Shown piece by piece: positions 7,532 through 14,489 of a DNA stretch of 25,095 nucleotides. The position numbers were made by a program, and so were the translations under genes. Numbering within the stretch: the stretch's first letter is position 1; the number at the start of each line of letters is the position of its first letter. The notes under the pieces were generated by a model. It worked only from the letters and a program-made list of their open reading frames with translations. It ran no database searches and was not told where the DNA came from. Source of the DNA: Methylococcaceae bacterium (lineage in GTDB: Bacteria > Pseudomonadota > Gammaproteobacteria > Methylococcales > Methylomonadaceae); assembly GCA_013138855.1 (NCBI GenBank), contig WTBX01000091.1, forward strand, positions 1 to 25,095. The letters run 5' to 3'.

Positions 7532-10105
7532 ATGAGAATGGATAAATTAACCACAAAATTTCAACAGGCTTTGTCCGATGCACAAAGCCTTGCGGTGGGT
7601 AAAGATCATCAGTTTATCACCCCCCTACATTTAATGCTTGCCATGATAAAGCAAGCGGGCGGCAGCATTCGACCGTTGCTGACTCAAATCGGTGCAAATG
7701 TTAATCCATTAGTTAATGACTTGAACGATGAATTAAAACGCATTGCTTCGGTAACAGGTGTAGGGGGTGACGTACAAGTTTCCACTGAATTATCACGCAC
7801 CTTAAATCTAACAGACAAACTCGCGCAACAACGTAGTGATAGCTTTATTTCCAGTGAATTATTTTTATTAGCCGCTATTGATAATAAAGATACTTTACAA
7901 AGTTTATTAAAAAAAGCAGGGGCAACTAAAACGGCATTAGAACAAGCTATTAATGAATTGCGCGGAGGTGAGAGCGTGAGTGATGAAAATGCAGAAGACC
8001 AGCGTCAAGCCTTGTCTAAATACACTATTAATTTAACCGAACGTGCCGAACAAGGTAAGTTAGATCCTGTGATTGGGCGCGATGATGAGATTAGACGCAC
8101 TATTCAAGTGTTACAACGCCGTACTAAAAATAACCCTGTATTAATCGGTGAACCCGGTGTTGGTAAAACGGCCATTGTGGAAGGTTTAGCACAGCGAATT
8201 ATTAACGGTGAAGTCCCAGAAGGTTTAAAAGATAAACAGCTATTATCTTTGGATATGGCGGCATTGATTGCAGGTGCTAAGTTTCGCGGTGAATTTGAAG
8301 AACGTTTAAAAGCGGTGTTAAATGATTTATCCAAGCAGGAAGGGCGGATTATTTTATTTATTGATGAATTGCATACGATGGTCGGGGCAGGTAAAGCCGA
8401 AGGCGCAATGGATGCGGGCAATATGTTAAAACCTGCGTTAGCGCGGGGTGAATTGCATTGTGTCGGTGCGACGACTTTGGACGAATACCGTAAATATTTA
8501 GAAAAAGATGCTGCTTTAGAGCGACGTTTTCAAAAAGTATTAGTTAATGAACCGAATGTTGAAGACACTATCGCCATTTTACGAGGTTTAAAAGAGCGTT
8601 ATGAAGTCCATCATGGCGTTGATATTACTGATCCTGCGATTGTTGCTGCGGCAGTGTTATCGCATCGTTATATTGCCGACAGGCAACTGCCTGATAAGGC
8701 GATTGATTTAATTGATGAGGCGGGCAGTAAAATCCGCATGGAGATTGATTCTAAGCCTGAGGTAATGGATAAGTTAGAGCGGCGCATGATTCAATTAAAA
8801 ATAGAGCGTGTTGCCCTACAAAATGAAAATGATGCCGCTTCTAAAAAACGTCTGCAAGATTTAGAAAGCGAAATTGATTCTTTAGAAAAAGAATTCTCTG
8901 ATTTAGAAGAAATCTGGAAAGCTGAAAAATCTGCCTTAAATGGCTCGACCTTAATCAAAGAAAAACTGGAACAATCGCGTTTAGAGTTAGAAGTCGCCAG
9001 TCGGACTAATGATTTAGCTAAGATGTCAGAATTACAATATGGCATTATTCCTGAGCTTGAAACCAAACTAGCCGCCGCTGCCAATGCAGAAACTCAGGAA
9101 ATGCAGTTATTGCGTAATAAAGTCACCGAAGATGAAATTGCCGAAGTAGTCTCTAAATGGACGGGGATTCCTGTTTCCAAAATGCTAGAAGGTGAGCGTG
9201 ATAAATTACTACGCATGGAGACTGAATTGGTCATGCGTGTGGTAGGGCAAGATGAAGCCTTAACCGCTGTGAGTAATGCGATTCGCCGCTCTCGTGCTGG
9301 GCTTTCTGACCCGAACAAACCTAATGGCTCATTTTTATTTTTAGGGCCTACAGGGGTGGGTAAAACTGAATTATGCAAAGCCTTGGCTGAATTTCTATTT
9401 GATTCTGATGAAGCGATTATTCGCGTCGATATGTCAGAATTTATGGAAAAACATTCGGTTGCGCGTTTAATTGGCGCACCTCCAGGTTATGTCGGTTATG
9501 AAGAAGGTGGTTATTTAACCGAAGCGGTACGCCGTAAACCTTATTCCTTGATATTGCTAGATGAAGTTGAAAAAGCACATAGCGATGTGTTTAATGTTTT
9601 ATTGCAAGTGCTTGATGATGGACGCTTAACCGATGGACAAGGCCGCACCGTAGACTTTAGTAATACCGTGATTGTGATGACCTCGAATTTAGGTTCAGAG
9701 CGTATTCAAGAGCTTGCAGGCGAGAGCAAGTATGCGGCGATGAAAAAAGCGGTGATGGAGATTGTTGAATGGCAATTTAAGCCTGAATTTATTAATCGTA
9801 TTGATGAATCGGTAGTATTTCATCCTTTAGGAAAACCTCAAATCCGAGCCATCGCTAAATTGCAAATTGCGATATTACGGAAAAGATTACAGGAACGTCA
9901 TATTAATCTTGAAGTGTCTGATAGTGCCTTAGATGCGATTGGTGAAGCGGGCTTTGACCCTGTTTATGGCGCAAGACCCTTAAAACGTGCTATTCAACAG
10001 CAACTGGAAAACCCATTGGCTGAGAAATTATTGGCAGGGGAGTTTATAGGCGGTAGCACCGTTAACGTAGATTTTCAGGATGGCGCATTCATATTTACTC
10101 ATTAA
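7532..10105 (+). CDS. clpB: ClpB disaggregase (Hsp100)
   Basis: ClpB is a hexameric AAA+ chaperone that works with DnaK/DnaJ/GrpE to pull proteins out of aggregates. The start at 7532 gives 857 residues, the same as E. coli ClpB, and an N-terminus MRMDKLTTKFQQAL that parallels its MRLDRLTNKFQLAL. An AAGAGG ribosome binding site (7518-7523) lies 8 bases upstream. The frame is open back to an ATG at 7442, but that would put the sigma-32 promoter inside the gene, so I reject it. The domains are the Clp N repeat (1-145), the first AAA+ module with Walker A GEPGVGKT (206-213) and Walker B FIDELH, the coiled-coil M domain (about 405-525) that binds DnaK, and the second AAA+ module with GPTGVGKT (about 605-612) and GYVG pore loop. 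No ClpP-binding IGF loop is expected or seen. Confidence 0.98.
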   Translation: MRMDKLTTKFQQALSDAQSLAVGKDHQFITPLHLMLAMIKQAGGSIRPLLTQIGANVNPLVNDLNDELKRIASVTGVGGDVQVSTELSRTLNLTDKLAQQRSDSFISSELFLLAAIDNKDTLQSLLKKAGATKTALEQAINELRGGESVSDENAEDQRQALSKYTINLTERAEQGKLDPVIGRDDEIRRTIQVLQRRTKNNPVLIGEPGVGKTAIVEGLAQRIINGEVPEGLKDKQLLSLDMAALIAGAKFRGEFEERLKAVLNDLSKQEGRIILFIDELHTMVGAGKAEGAMDAGNMLKPALARGELHCVGATTLDEYRKYLEKDAALERRFQKVLVNEPNVEDTIAILRGLKERYEVHHGVDITDPAIVAAAVLSHRYIADRQLPDKAIDLIDEAGSKIRMEIDSKPEVMDKLERRMIQLKIERVALQNENDAASKKRLQDLESEIDSLEKEFSDLEEIWKAEKSALNGSTLIKEKLEQSRLELEVASRTNDLAKMSELQYGIIPELETKLAAAANAETQEMQLLRNKVTEDEIAEVVSKWTGIPVSKMLEGERDKLLRMETELVMRVVGQDEALTAVSNAIRRSRAGLSDPNKPNGSFLFLGPTGVGKTELCKALAEFLFDSDEAIIRVDMSEFMEKHSVARLIGAPPGYVGYEEGGYLTEAVRRKPYSLILLDEVEKAHSDVFNVLLQVLDDGRLTDGQGRTVDFSNTVIVMTSNLGSERIQELAGESKYAAMKKAVMEIVEWQFKPEFINRIDESVVFHPLGKPQIRAIAKLQIAILRKRLQERHINLEVSDSALDAIGEAGFDPVYGARPLKRAIQQQLENPLAEKLLAGEFIGGSTVNVDFQDGAFIFTH

Positions 10106-10112
10106 CGTAATG

Positions 10113-10147
10113 TAGACCTTCGAGGTTTTTAAAACCTCGAAGGTCTA
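10113..10147. repeat. Perfect hairpin repeat, copy 1
   Basis: This is a 17-base perfect inverted repeat around a single central base: TAGACCTTCGAGGTTTT, then T, then its exact reverse complement. It begins 7 bases after the clpB stop codon. It may serve as a transcript end or stabiliser, though no T-run follows. A related copy lies at 10843-10875, on the other side of the next gene. Confidence 0.8.
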
Positions 10148-10178
10148 GCTATCAAAGAAACACAAAGGAAAATATAAA

Positions 10179-10799
10179 ATGCCTTACGGTAAATTTCAGT
10201 CAGTTTCAGAAGTGGCGAGACTATTCGATATTGAAGTCAATGCGAACCAACATTTTATAGATAAATTAAACATAGCTATTCCTCATTCAGATTTCAAAAG
10301 ACTGGAAAAAAAATTAGCCGATGATTTAAGTTTTATTAATGAAACTACTATTTGCGAAAGAATCATCAGCCCTATTTTGGAGTTAATCTCAGATAATTAT
10401 GAGTCATTAAAAATTTGGTCACATGTTCCTTATAACGTAGATAAAGAAAAAGGCTTGGCGGGCGAACCTGATTATTTGATTGCCGCAAAAACTAAATATG
10501 GCGATATGGATATACCGCCACTTTGTGTGATTGAAGCGAAAAAAGATGACTTTGAAGAAGGCTGGACACAAGCCCTAGCTGAGATGGTTGCAGCGTCTTT
10601 GCAAGGTAGAAAAGCTTGCTATGCCGTAGTCACGACAGGCAATACGTGGGAGTTTGGCAAGCTAGAAAATAAGTTATTCACTAGAGAACCCACAAAATTT
10701 TCAGCGACCGTTAACCTACAGGAAATCTTTGATATGCTGAACTGGGTATTTAATATTGCAAATTCTCATCTTGACTCGGAGCAAAAAACAGCGCGATAG
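10179..10799 (+). CDS. Orphan PD-(D/E)XK nuclease-like protein of unknown role
   Basis: This 206-residue soluble protein has no signal peptide or membrane segment. Residues 96-121 carry a plausible PD-(D/E)XK core: Pro97-Asp98 on one strand (GEPDYLIAA), then Glu119-Ala-Lys121 on the next (CVIEAKKDD), with Gln131 in the following helix. This resembles the N-terminal nuclease fold of type I restriction HsdR subunits. No helicase, methylase or specificity gene is nearby, so it is not part of a recognisable restriction system. The ribosome binding site AAAGGA lies 9-10 bases upstream of the ATG. Hairpin repeats of one family bracket the gene, which stands alone between housekeeping genes clpB and xthA; recent acquisition is possible. 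Nuclease activity is an inference from motifs only. Confidence 0.65.
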   Translation: MPYGKFQSVSEVARLFDIEVNANQHFIDKLNIAIPHSDFKRLEKKLADDLSFINETTICERIISPILELISDNYESLKIWSHVPYNVDKEKGLAGEPDYLIAAKTKYGDMDIPPLCVIEAKKDDFEEGWTQALAEMVAASLQGRKACYAVVTTGNTWEFGKLENKLFTREPTKFSATVNLQEIFDMLNWVFNIANSHLDSEQKTAR

Positions 10800-10820
10800 A
10801 TACTTTTTCGGTTATCAATT

Positions 10821-10900
10821 TAAAGCGGGACGTTGTGGAATCAGACCTCCGAGGTTTTGAAAACCTCGGAGGTCTCGCGCTTTCATTTTGTCCCGTTTTA
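10821..10900. repeat. Nested hairpin repeat, copy 2, with outer inverted arms
   Basis: The core AGACCTCCGAGGTTTT (10843-10858), one base, and its exact reverse complement (10860-10875) form a 16-base perfect stem. Outside it, TAAAGCGGGAC (10821-10831) pairs with GTCCCGTTTTA (10890-10900) with one mismatch, and weaker pairing extends outward on both sides. The core differs from copy 1 at one stem position, where T-A becomes C-G, so pairing is kept. It lies between the convergent ends of the nuclease-like gene and xthA. Confidence 0.75.
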
Positions 10901-10941
10901 AGTTGGTAGTCACTTTTTCTATCTACCCACGCTATGAACTA

Positions 10942-11721
10942 TCACACGTTAATTTGATAATCATAATCAATCGTCAACGGAGCATGGTCTGAAAAACGCT
11001 CGTCTTTATACACCGCTGTCGCTTGCACCTTATCTTTAAACGCTGCACTGATAATATGATAATCAATCCGCCAACCCACATTTTTTGCCCATGCTTGGCC
11101 GCGATTCGACCACCAAGTATATTCGTCGGGCTGTTGCTCTAACAATCTAAAGGCATCAAACCATTGCTCATCGGCGAATAAATCATCTAACCAAGCACGC
11201 TCTTCTGGCAAAAAACCTGAATTTTTCTTATTACCCTTCCAATTTTTTAAATCTTCTTCTTTATGGGCGATATTCCAATCGCCACAAATAACATAATCAC
11301 GCCCATTTTTCGCCAATTCTTGTAAATAGGGTAAAAAGCGATCCAAAAATTTAAATTTAATCGCTTGGCGTTCTTCACTAGACGACCCCGAATGCAAATA
11401 TAAAGAGATAACACTCAAGTTACCAAAACGCGCTTCAATAAAGCGTCCCTCGGCATCTACATCCTCCCAACCTATGCCTTTAATCACTTCATCAGGTTCT
11501 TTTTTGCAATACAACGCGACTCCGCTATAACCTTTTTTAATCGCATCATGATAATAGCAATGATAACCTTCAGGACGAAAAGCGTCAGCAGTCAACTGTG
11601 ACTCTTGCGCTTTGGTCTCCTGAATACAGACAACATCGGCATTTTGTGCCAACAGCCACGGAAAAACACCCTTACGTTCGGCGGCACGAATGCCGTTTGC
11701 ATTTAATGTAATAATACGCAT
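10942..11721 (-). CDS. xthA: Exodeoxyribonuclease III (AP endonuclease)
   Basis: This enzyme cuts DNA 5' of abasic sites and degrades the 3' strand of duplex DNA in base excision repair. From ATG 11721 the protein has 259 residues, close to the family norm, and begins MRIITLNANGIRAA. Active-site residues in order are Asn7, Glu35 (IQETK), Tyr108, Asp148 and Asn150 (GDWNIAH), Asp220, and the Asp245-His246 pair (SDHAP). The frame is open upstream to 11847, but that extension has no homology to the family and would run through the rpmE start and promoter, so I reject it. The ribosome binding site is weak. The gene is divergent from rpmE, separated by 93 bases. Confidence 0.96.
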   Translation of the reverse strand: MRIITLNANGIRAAERKGVFPWLLAQNADVVCIQETKAQESQLTADAFRPEGYHCYYHDAIKKGYSGVALYCKKEPDEVIKGIGWEDVDAEGRFIEARFGNLSVISLYLHSGSSSEERQAIKFKFLDRFLPYLQELAKNGRDYVICGDWNIAHKEEDLKNWKGNKKNSGFLPEERAWLDDLFADEQWFDAFRLLEQQPDEYTWWSNRGQAWAKNVGWRIDYHIISAAFKDKVQATAVYKDERFSDHAPLTIDYDYQINV

Positions 11722-11734
11722 TGTTAATTGATAG

Positions 11735-11773
11735 TTGCGGTTTTGTTTAGGAACTCGTATTATAGCGAGTTCC
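11735..11773 (+). promoter_or_regulatory. Probable rpmE promoter with inverted repeat over the -10
   Basis: A candidate promoter is TTGCGG (11735-11740), a 17-base spacer and TATTAT (11758-11763). The -10 lies in the loop of a perfect 8-base inverted repeat, GGAACTCG (11750-11757) and CGAGTTCC (11766-11773). A protein bound there would block RNA polymerase. The sequence does not match the Zur consensus I know. Confidence 0.5.
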
Positions 11774-11814
11774 CTATTAAGTCTGTAAACCCATTTTTGG
11801 GCATTGTGAGTACT

Positions 11815-12015
11815 ATGAAACCAGAAATTCATCCTGAATATAAACAAATTACGGTAACTTGTGGTTGCGGCAATACTTTTGAAACTGGCTCTGTGTTAGC
11901 TAAGGATTTACACATTGAGGTTTGTTCTTCATGTCATCCTTTTTATACAGGCAAGCAAAGAGTTGTTGATACCGCAGGTCGTGTTGATAAGTTCCGTAAG
12001 AAATTTGCTAGATAA
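11815..12015 (+). CDS. rpmE: Ribosomal protein L31 (type A, zinc-binding)
   Basis: This is a 66-residue 50S subunit protein that forms part of bridge B1b to the small subunit. The start MKPEIHPEYKQITVTC mirrors E. coli L31 (MKKDIHPKYEEI), so the ATG at 11815 is right and an in-frame upstream extension is spurious. Cys16, Cys18, Cys37 and Cys40 are all present, marking the zinc-containing form; many bacteria also keep a Cys-less copy for zinc starvation, not seen here. The HPFYTGKQR and GRVDKFRKKF segments are conserved. It sits alone between divergent xthA and gltA, 62 bases before the latter. Confidence 0.97.
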   Translation: MKPEIHPEYKQITVTCGCGNTFETGSVLAKDLHIEVCSSCHPFYTGKQRVVDTAGRVDKFRKKFAR

Positions 12016-12077
12016 CTTTTTTAGCTATCGTGTAGCTTAGTGTAGAATGACTTAACAAAACTTTTTGGAGAGTCCTT

Positions 12078-13388
12078 ATGTCACAAGATACTGTATCAAT
12101 AAAAAATAACACCTCGGGTGAGGAAGCCGAATTTCCGCTATTAAAAGGGTCTTTAGGCACGCCTACCGTTGATATTGGGACTCTTAATAAAAACCTTGGA
12201 ATATTTACCTATGACCAAGGTTTTGTCTCTACCGCAAGCTGTAAAAGCGACATTACCTTTATTGATGGTAATAAAGGTATATTGCTTTACCGAGGTTATC
12301 CCATTGAGCAGTTAGCTAAACACAGCTCATTTTTAGAAGTCTCCTATTTATTAATGAATGGCGAGTTACCGAATAAAGATGAGTTATTTAGCTTTACTGA
12401 CGAAATCAACCATCACACCATGCTGCATGAAGCCCTAAGTGGCTTTTTTGGCGGTTTCCATTATGATGCGCATCCAATGGCAATGATGGTCGGTGTCGTG
12501 GGTTCATTATCAGCTTTCTATCACGGTGAGCTGAATATGGAAGATCCCGAACATCGTCGTATTTCTGCGATGAGAATGTTAGCAAAAATGCCAACCATTG
12601 CCGCTGCCTGTTATCGACATTCTGTTGGCTGGCCAAATGTTTATCCGCGTTTAGACCTAGGTTATTGTGAAAACTTTCTTAACATGATGTTTTCACTACC
12701 TTCGCAAAAATACATCGAAAAAGACAATTATATCGACCCTATCACCGTTAAGGCGTTGAATTTGTTGTTTATTCTTCATGCTGATCACGAACAAAACGCC
12801 AGCACCTCAACCGTACGTTTAGCCAGTAGTACGGGCGCAAACCCTTATGCCTGTATTGCTGCGGGAATTTCTGCGCTTTGGGGGCCTGCTCACGGTGGTG
12901 CAAACGAAGCGGTATTAAGCATGTTAGCGCAAATTGGTACTGTCGATAAAATTCCAGAATACATAGCTAAAGCGAAAGATAAGAACGACCCTTTTCGACT
13001 AATGGGCTTCGGTCATCGCGTTTATAAAAACTTTGATCCTAGAGCAACCATTATTCGTGAAACCTGTTATGAGGTGCTAGAACGCTTTCCAACAGACGAT
13101 CCACTGTTTGAATTGGCCTTAGCATTGGAAGAATACGCCCTAAAAGATGAATATTTTATTGAGAAAAAACTCTACCCTAATGTGGATTTTTACTCAGGCA
13201 TCATCTATAGAGCCTTAAAAATCCCAGAAAATATGTTTACGGTGATGTTCGTCATTGCCCGTACTGCGGGCTGGGTTTCGCATTGGTTAGAAATGATGTC
13301 AGACCCTACCCAACGCATTGGCAGACCTCGTCAACTTTACACAGGCTACGCCAACCGTGACTATGTGCCTACAGATGCAAGAAAATAA
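12078..13388 (+). CDS. gltA: Citrate synthase (type II, hexameric family)
   Basis: Citrate synthase condenses acetyl-CoA and oxaloacetate to citrate, the first step of the TCA cycle. The 436-residue length and N-terminal all-beta extension (about 1-65) are those of the NADH-sensitive hexameric type of Gram-negative bacteria. The catalytic triad is His272 (GPAHGGANEA), His313 (GFGHRVYKN) and Asp370 (NVDFYSG), matching E. coli His264, His305 and Asp362. A GGAGAG ribosome binding site lies 7 bases before the ATG. A possible promoter is a TAGAAT -10 at 12043-12048 with a poor -35. The gene appears to be transcribed alone. Confidence 0.98.
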   Translation: MSQDTVSIKNNTSGEEAEFPLLKGSLGTPTVDIGTLNKNLGIFTYDQGFVSTASCKSDITFIDGNKGILLYRGYPIEQLAKHSSFLEVSYLLMNGELPNKDELFSFTDEINHHTMLHEALSGFFGGFHYDAHPMAMMVGVVGSLSAFYHGELNMEDPEHRRISAMRMLAKMPTIAAACYRHSVGWPNVYPRLDLGYCENFLNMMFSLPSQKYIEKDNYIDPITVKALNLLFILHADHEQNASTSTVRLASSTGANPYACIAAGISALWGPAHGGANEAVLSMLAQIGTVDKIPEYIAKAKDKNDPFRLMGFGHRVYKNFDPRATIIRETCYEVLERFPTDDPLFELALALEEYALKDEYFIEKKLYPNVDFYSGIIYRALKIPENMFTVMFVIARTAGWVSHWLEMMSDPTQRIGRPRQLYTGYANRDYVPTDARK

Positions 13389-13431
13389 ATTTTTCAAAGC
13401 ATAAATAAAGGTAACAAAACAAATAAACAGC

Positions 13432-13460
13432 TTGCTAAGGACGCGAGGGTTTAGTAAAAT
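13432..13460 (+). promoter_or_regulatory. Probable rplM-rpsI promoter
   Basis: TTGCTA (13432-13437), a 17-base spacer and TAAAAT (13455-13460) form a good sigma-70 match about 40 bases upstream of rplM. GCGAG (13443-13447) and CTCGC (13462-13466) form a short inverted repeat around the -10. Confidence 0.55.
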
Positions 13461-13501
13461 TCTCGCTCTTTATTATAGCCTTAACAGAATACTAACTAAA
13501 A

Positions 13502-13930
13502 ATGAAAACATTTAGTGCAAAACCAGCAGAAGTTAAGCGCGATTGGTACGTAATTGATGCAGAAGGGAAGACGCTTGGTCGACTTGCCACAGAAGTTGCT
13601 CGCCGTCTTCGCGGAAAACATAAACCTGAATACACACCACACGTAGATACAGGTGATTATATTATTGTCGTCAATGCTGAAAAAATTGGTGTTACAGGCA
13701 ATAAAGAAAAAGACAAAATGTACTACCGTCATACAGGTTATGTCGGCAACATGAAGTCTATCAACTTAGGTAAATTAAGACAGTTATTCCCTGATCGCAT
13801 TATCACTACAGCGGTTAAAGGTATGTTACCTAAAAATCCATTAGGACGTGCAATGTTCAAAAAGTTAAAAGTGTATGCAGGTCCTGCACATGAACATCAA
13901 GCTCAACAACCTAAAGTGTTAGACTTCTAA
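13502..13930 (+). CDS. rplM: Ribosomal protein L13
   Basis: This is a 142-residue early-assembling 50S protein that binds 23S rRNA. It is near-colinear with E. coli L13 from MKTFSAKPAEVKRDWYVIDA to the C-terminal HQAQQPKVLDF, including VKGMLPKNPLGRAMFKKLKV and the HVDTGDYIIV strand. It is the first gene of the conserved rplM-rpsI operon; rpsI follows after 11 bases. Confidence 0.99.
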   Translation: MKTFSAKPAEVKRDWYVIDAEGKTLGRLATEVARRLRGKHKPEYTPHVDTGDYIIVVNAEKIGVTGNKEKDKMYYRHTGYVGNMKSINLGKLRQLFPDRIITTAVKGMLPKNPLGRAMFKKLKVYAGPAHEHQAQQPKVLDF

Positions 13931-13941
13931 GAGAGATCCCT

Positions 13942-14331
13942 ATGGCAGCTCAATATTATGGAACAGGTCGTCGTAAAAGTGCAATTGCACGTGTTTACGC
14001 AGTAACAGGTTCTGGTAAAATCACCGTCAACAAACAACCGCTTGAAGAATACTTCGGTCGTAAAACTGACCAAATGGTAGCAAAACAAGCGTTAGAATGT
14101 GTTGATAAAGTATCTGACTTTGATCTTAATATCTTCGTAAAAGGCGGTGGCCCATCAGGTCAAGCTGGTGCGATTCGTCATGGATTAGCGCGTGCGTTAA
14201 TGGTTTTTGACGAAAATTTACGCCCTACATTAAGAAAAGCAGGTTTCGTAACCCGTGATGCGCGTCAAGTTGAGCGTAAAAAAGTCGGTTTACACAAAGC
14301 AAGAAAGCGTCCTCAGTACTCAAAACGTTAA
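13942..14331 (+). CDS. rpsI: Ribosomal protein S9
   Basis: This is a 129-residue 30S protein. It starts with the conserved YYGTGRRKSAIARVY segment, and GGGPSGQAGAIRHGLARAL is intact. The C-terminal tail ends KRPQYSKR, whose last residues contact the anticodon stem of P-site tRNA. An AGAGAG ribosome binding site precedes the ATG. An intrinsic terminator follows within 65 bases, closing the operon. Confidence 0.99.
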   Translation: MAAQYYGTGRRKSAIARVYAVTGSGKITVNKQPLEEYFGRKTDQMVAKQALECVDKVSDFDLNIFVKGGGPSGQAGAIRHGLARALMVFDENLRPTLRKAGFVTRDARQVERKKVGLHKARKRPQYSKR

Positions 14332-14354
14332 TTCGTTTTCTGCACACAGCAGGA

Positions 14355-14394
14355 CAAAAAAAGGGCTGTACTCGCAAGGGTACAGCCCTTTTTT
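14355..14394 (+). terminator. Intrinsic terminator of rplM-rpsI
   Basis: GGGCTGTAC (14363-14371), an 8-base loop and GTACAGCCC (14380-14388) form a perfect 9-base stem. It is preceded by an A-run and followed by six T residues (14389-14394). Confidence 0.93.
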
Positions 14395-14421
14395 ATTATC
14401 CCAAAAAAAGTCACTATATTT

Positions 14422-14451
14422 TTGGAAATTACCTACCTAAAAACCTATAAT
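14422..14451 (+). promoter_or_regulatory. Probable promoter of the TPR/Hsp70 operon
   Basis: TTGGAA (14422-14427), an 18-base spacer and a perfect TATAAT (14446-14451) lie just after the rpsI terminator and 38 bases before the TPR gene. It resembles a sigma-70 promoter; I see no RpoH-type elements here, so this chaperone operon may not be heat-induced. Confidence 0.6.
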
Positions 14452-14489
14452 AGAGATTCCAATAAAATATAAACCTCAAGCTATCGATT

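Noticed and set aside
10113..10900. CRISPR-like array from the two similar palindromes
   Set aside because: There are only two copies, separated by a complete gene, with no regular spacing and no cas genes.
11728..11814. 29-codon N-terminal extension of L31
   Set aside because: L31 proteins begin at MKxxIHP, which is at 11815; the extension covers the promoter region.
11722..11847. 42-codon N-terminal extension of exonuclease III
   Set aside because: It overlaps the rpmE promoter and start on the other strand and has no family resemblance; the conserved N-terminus begins at 11721.
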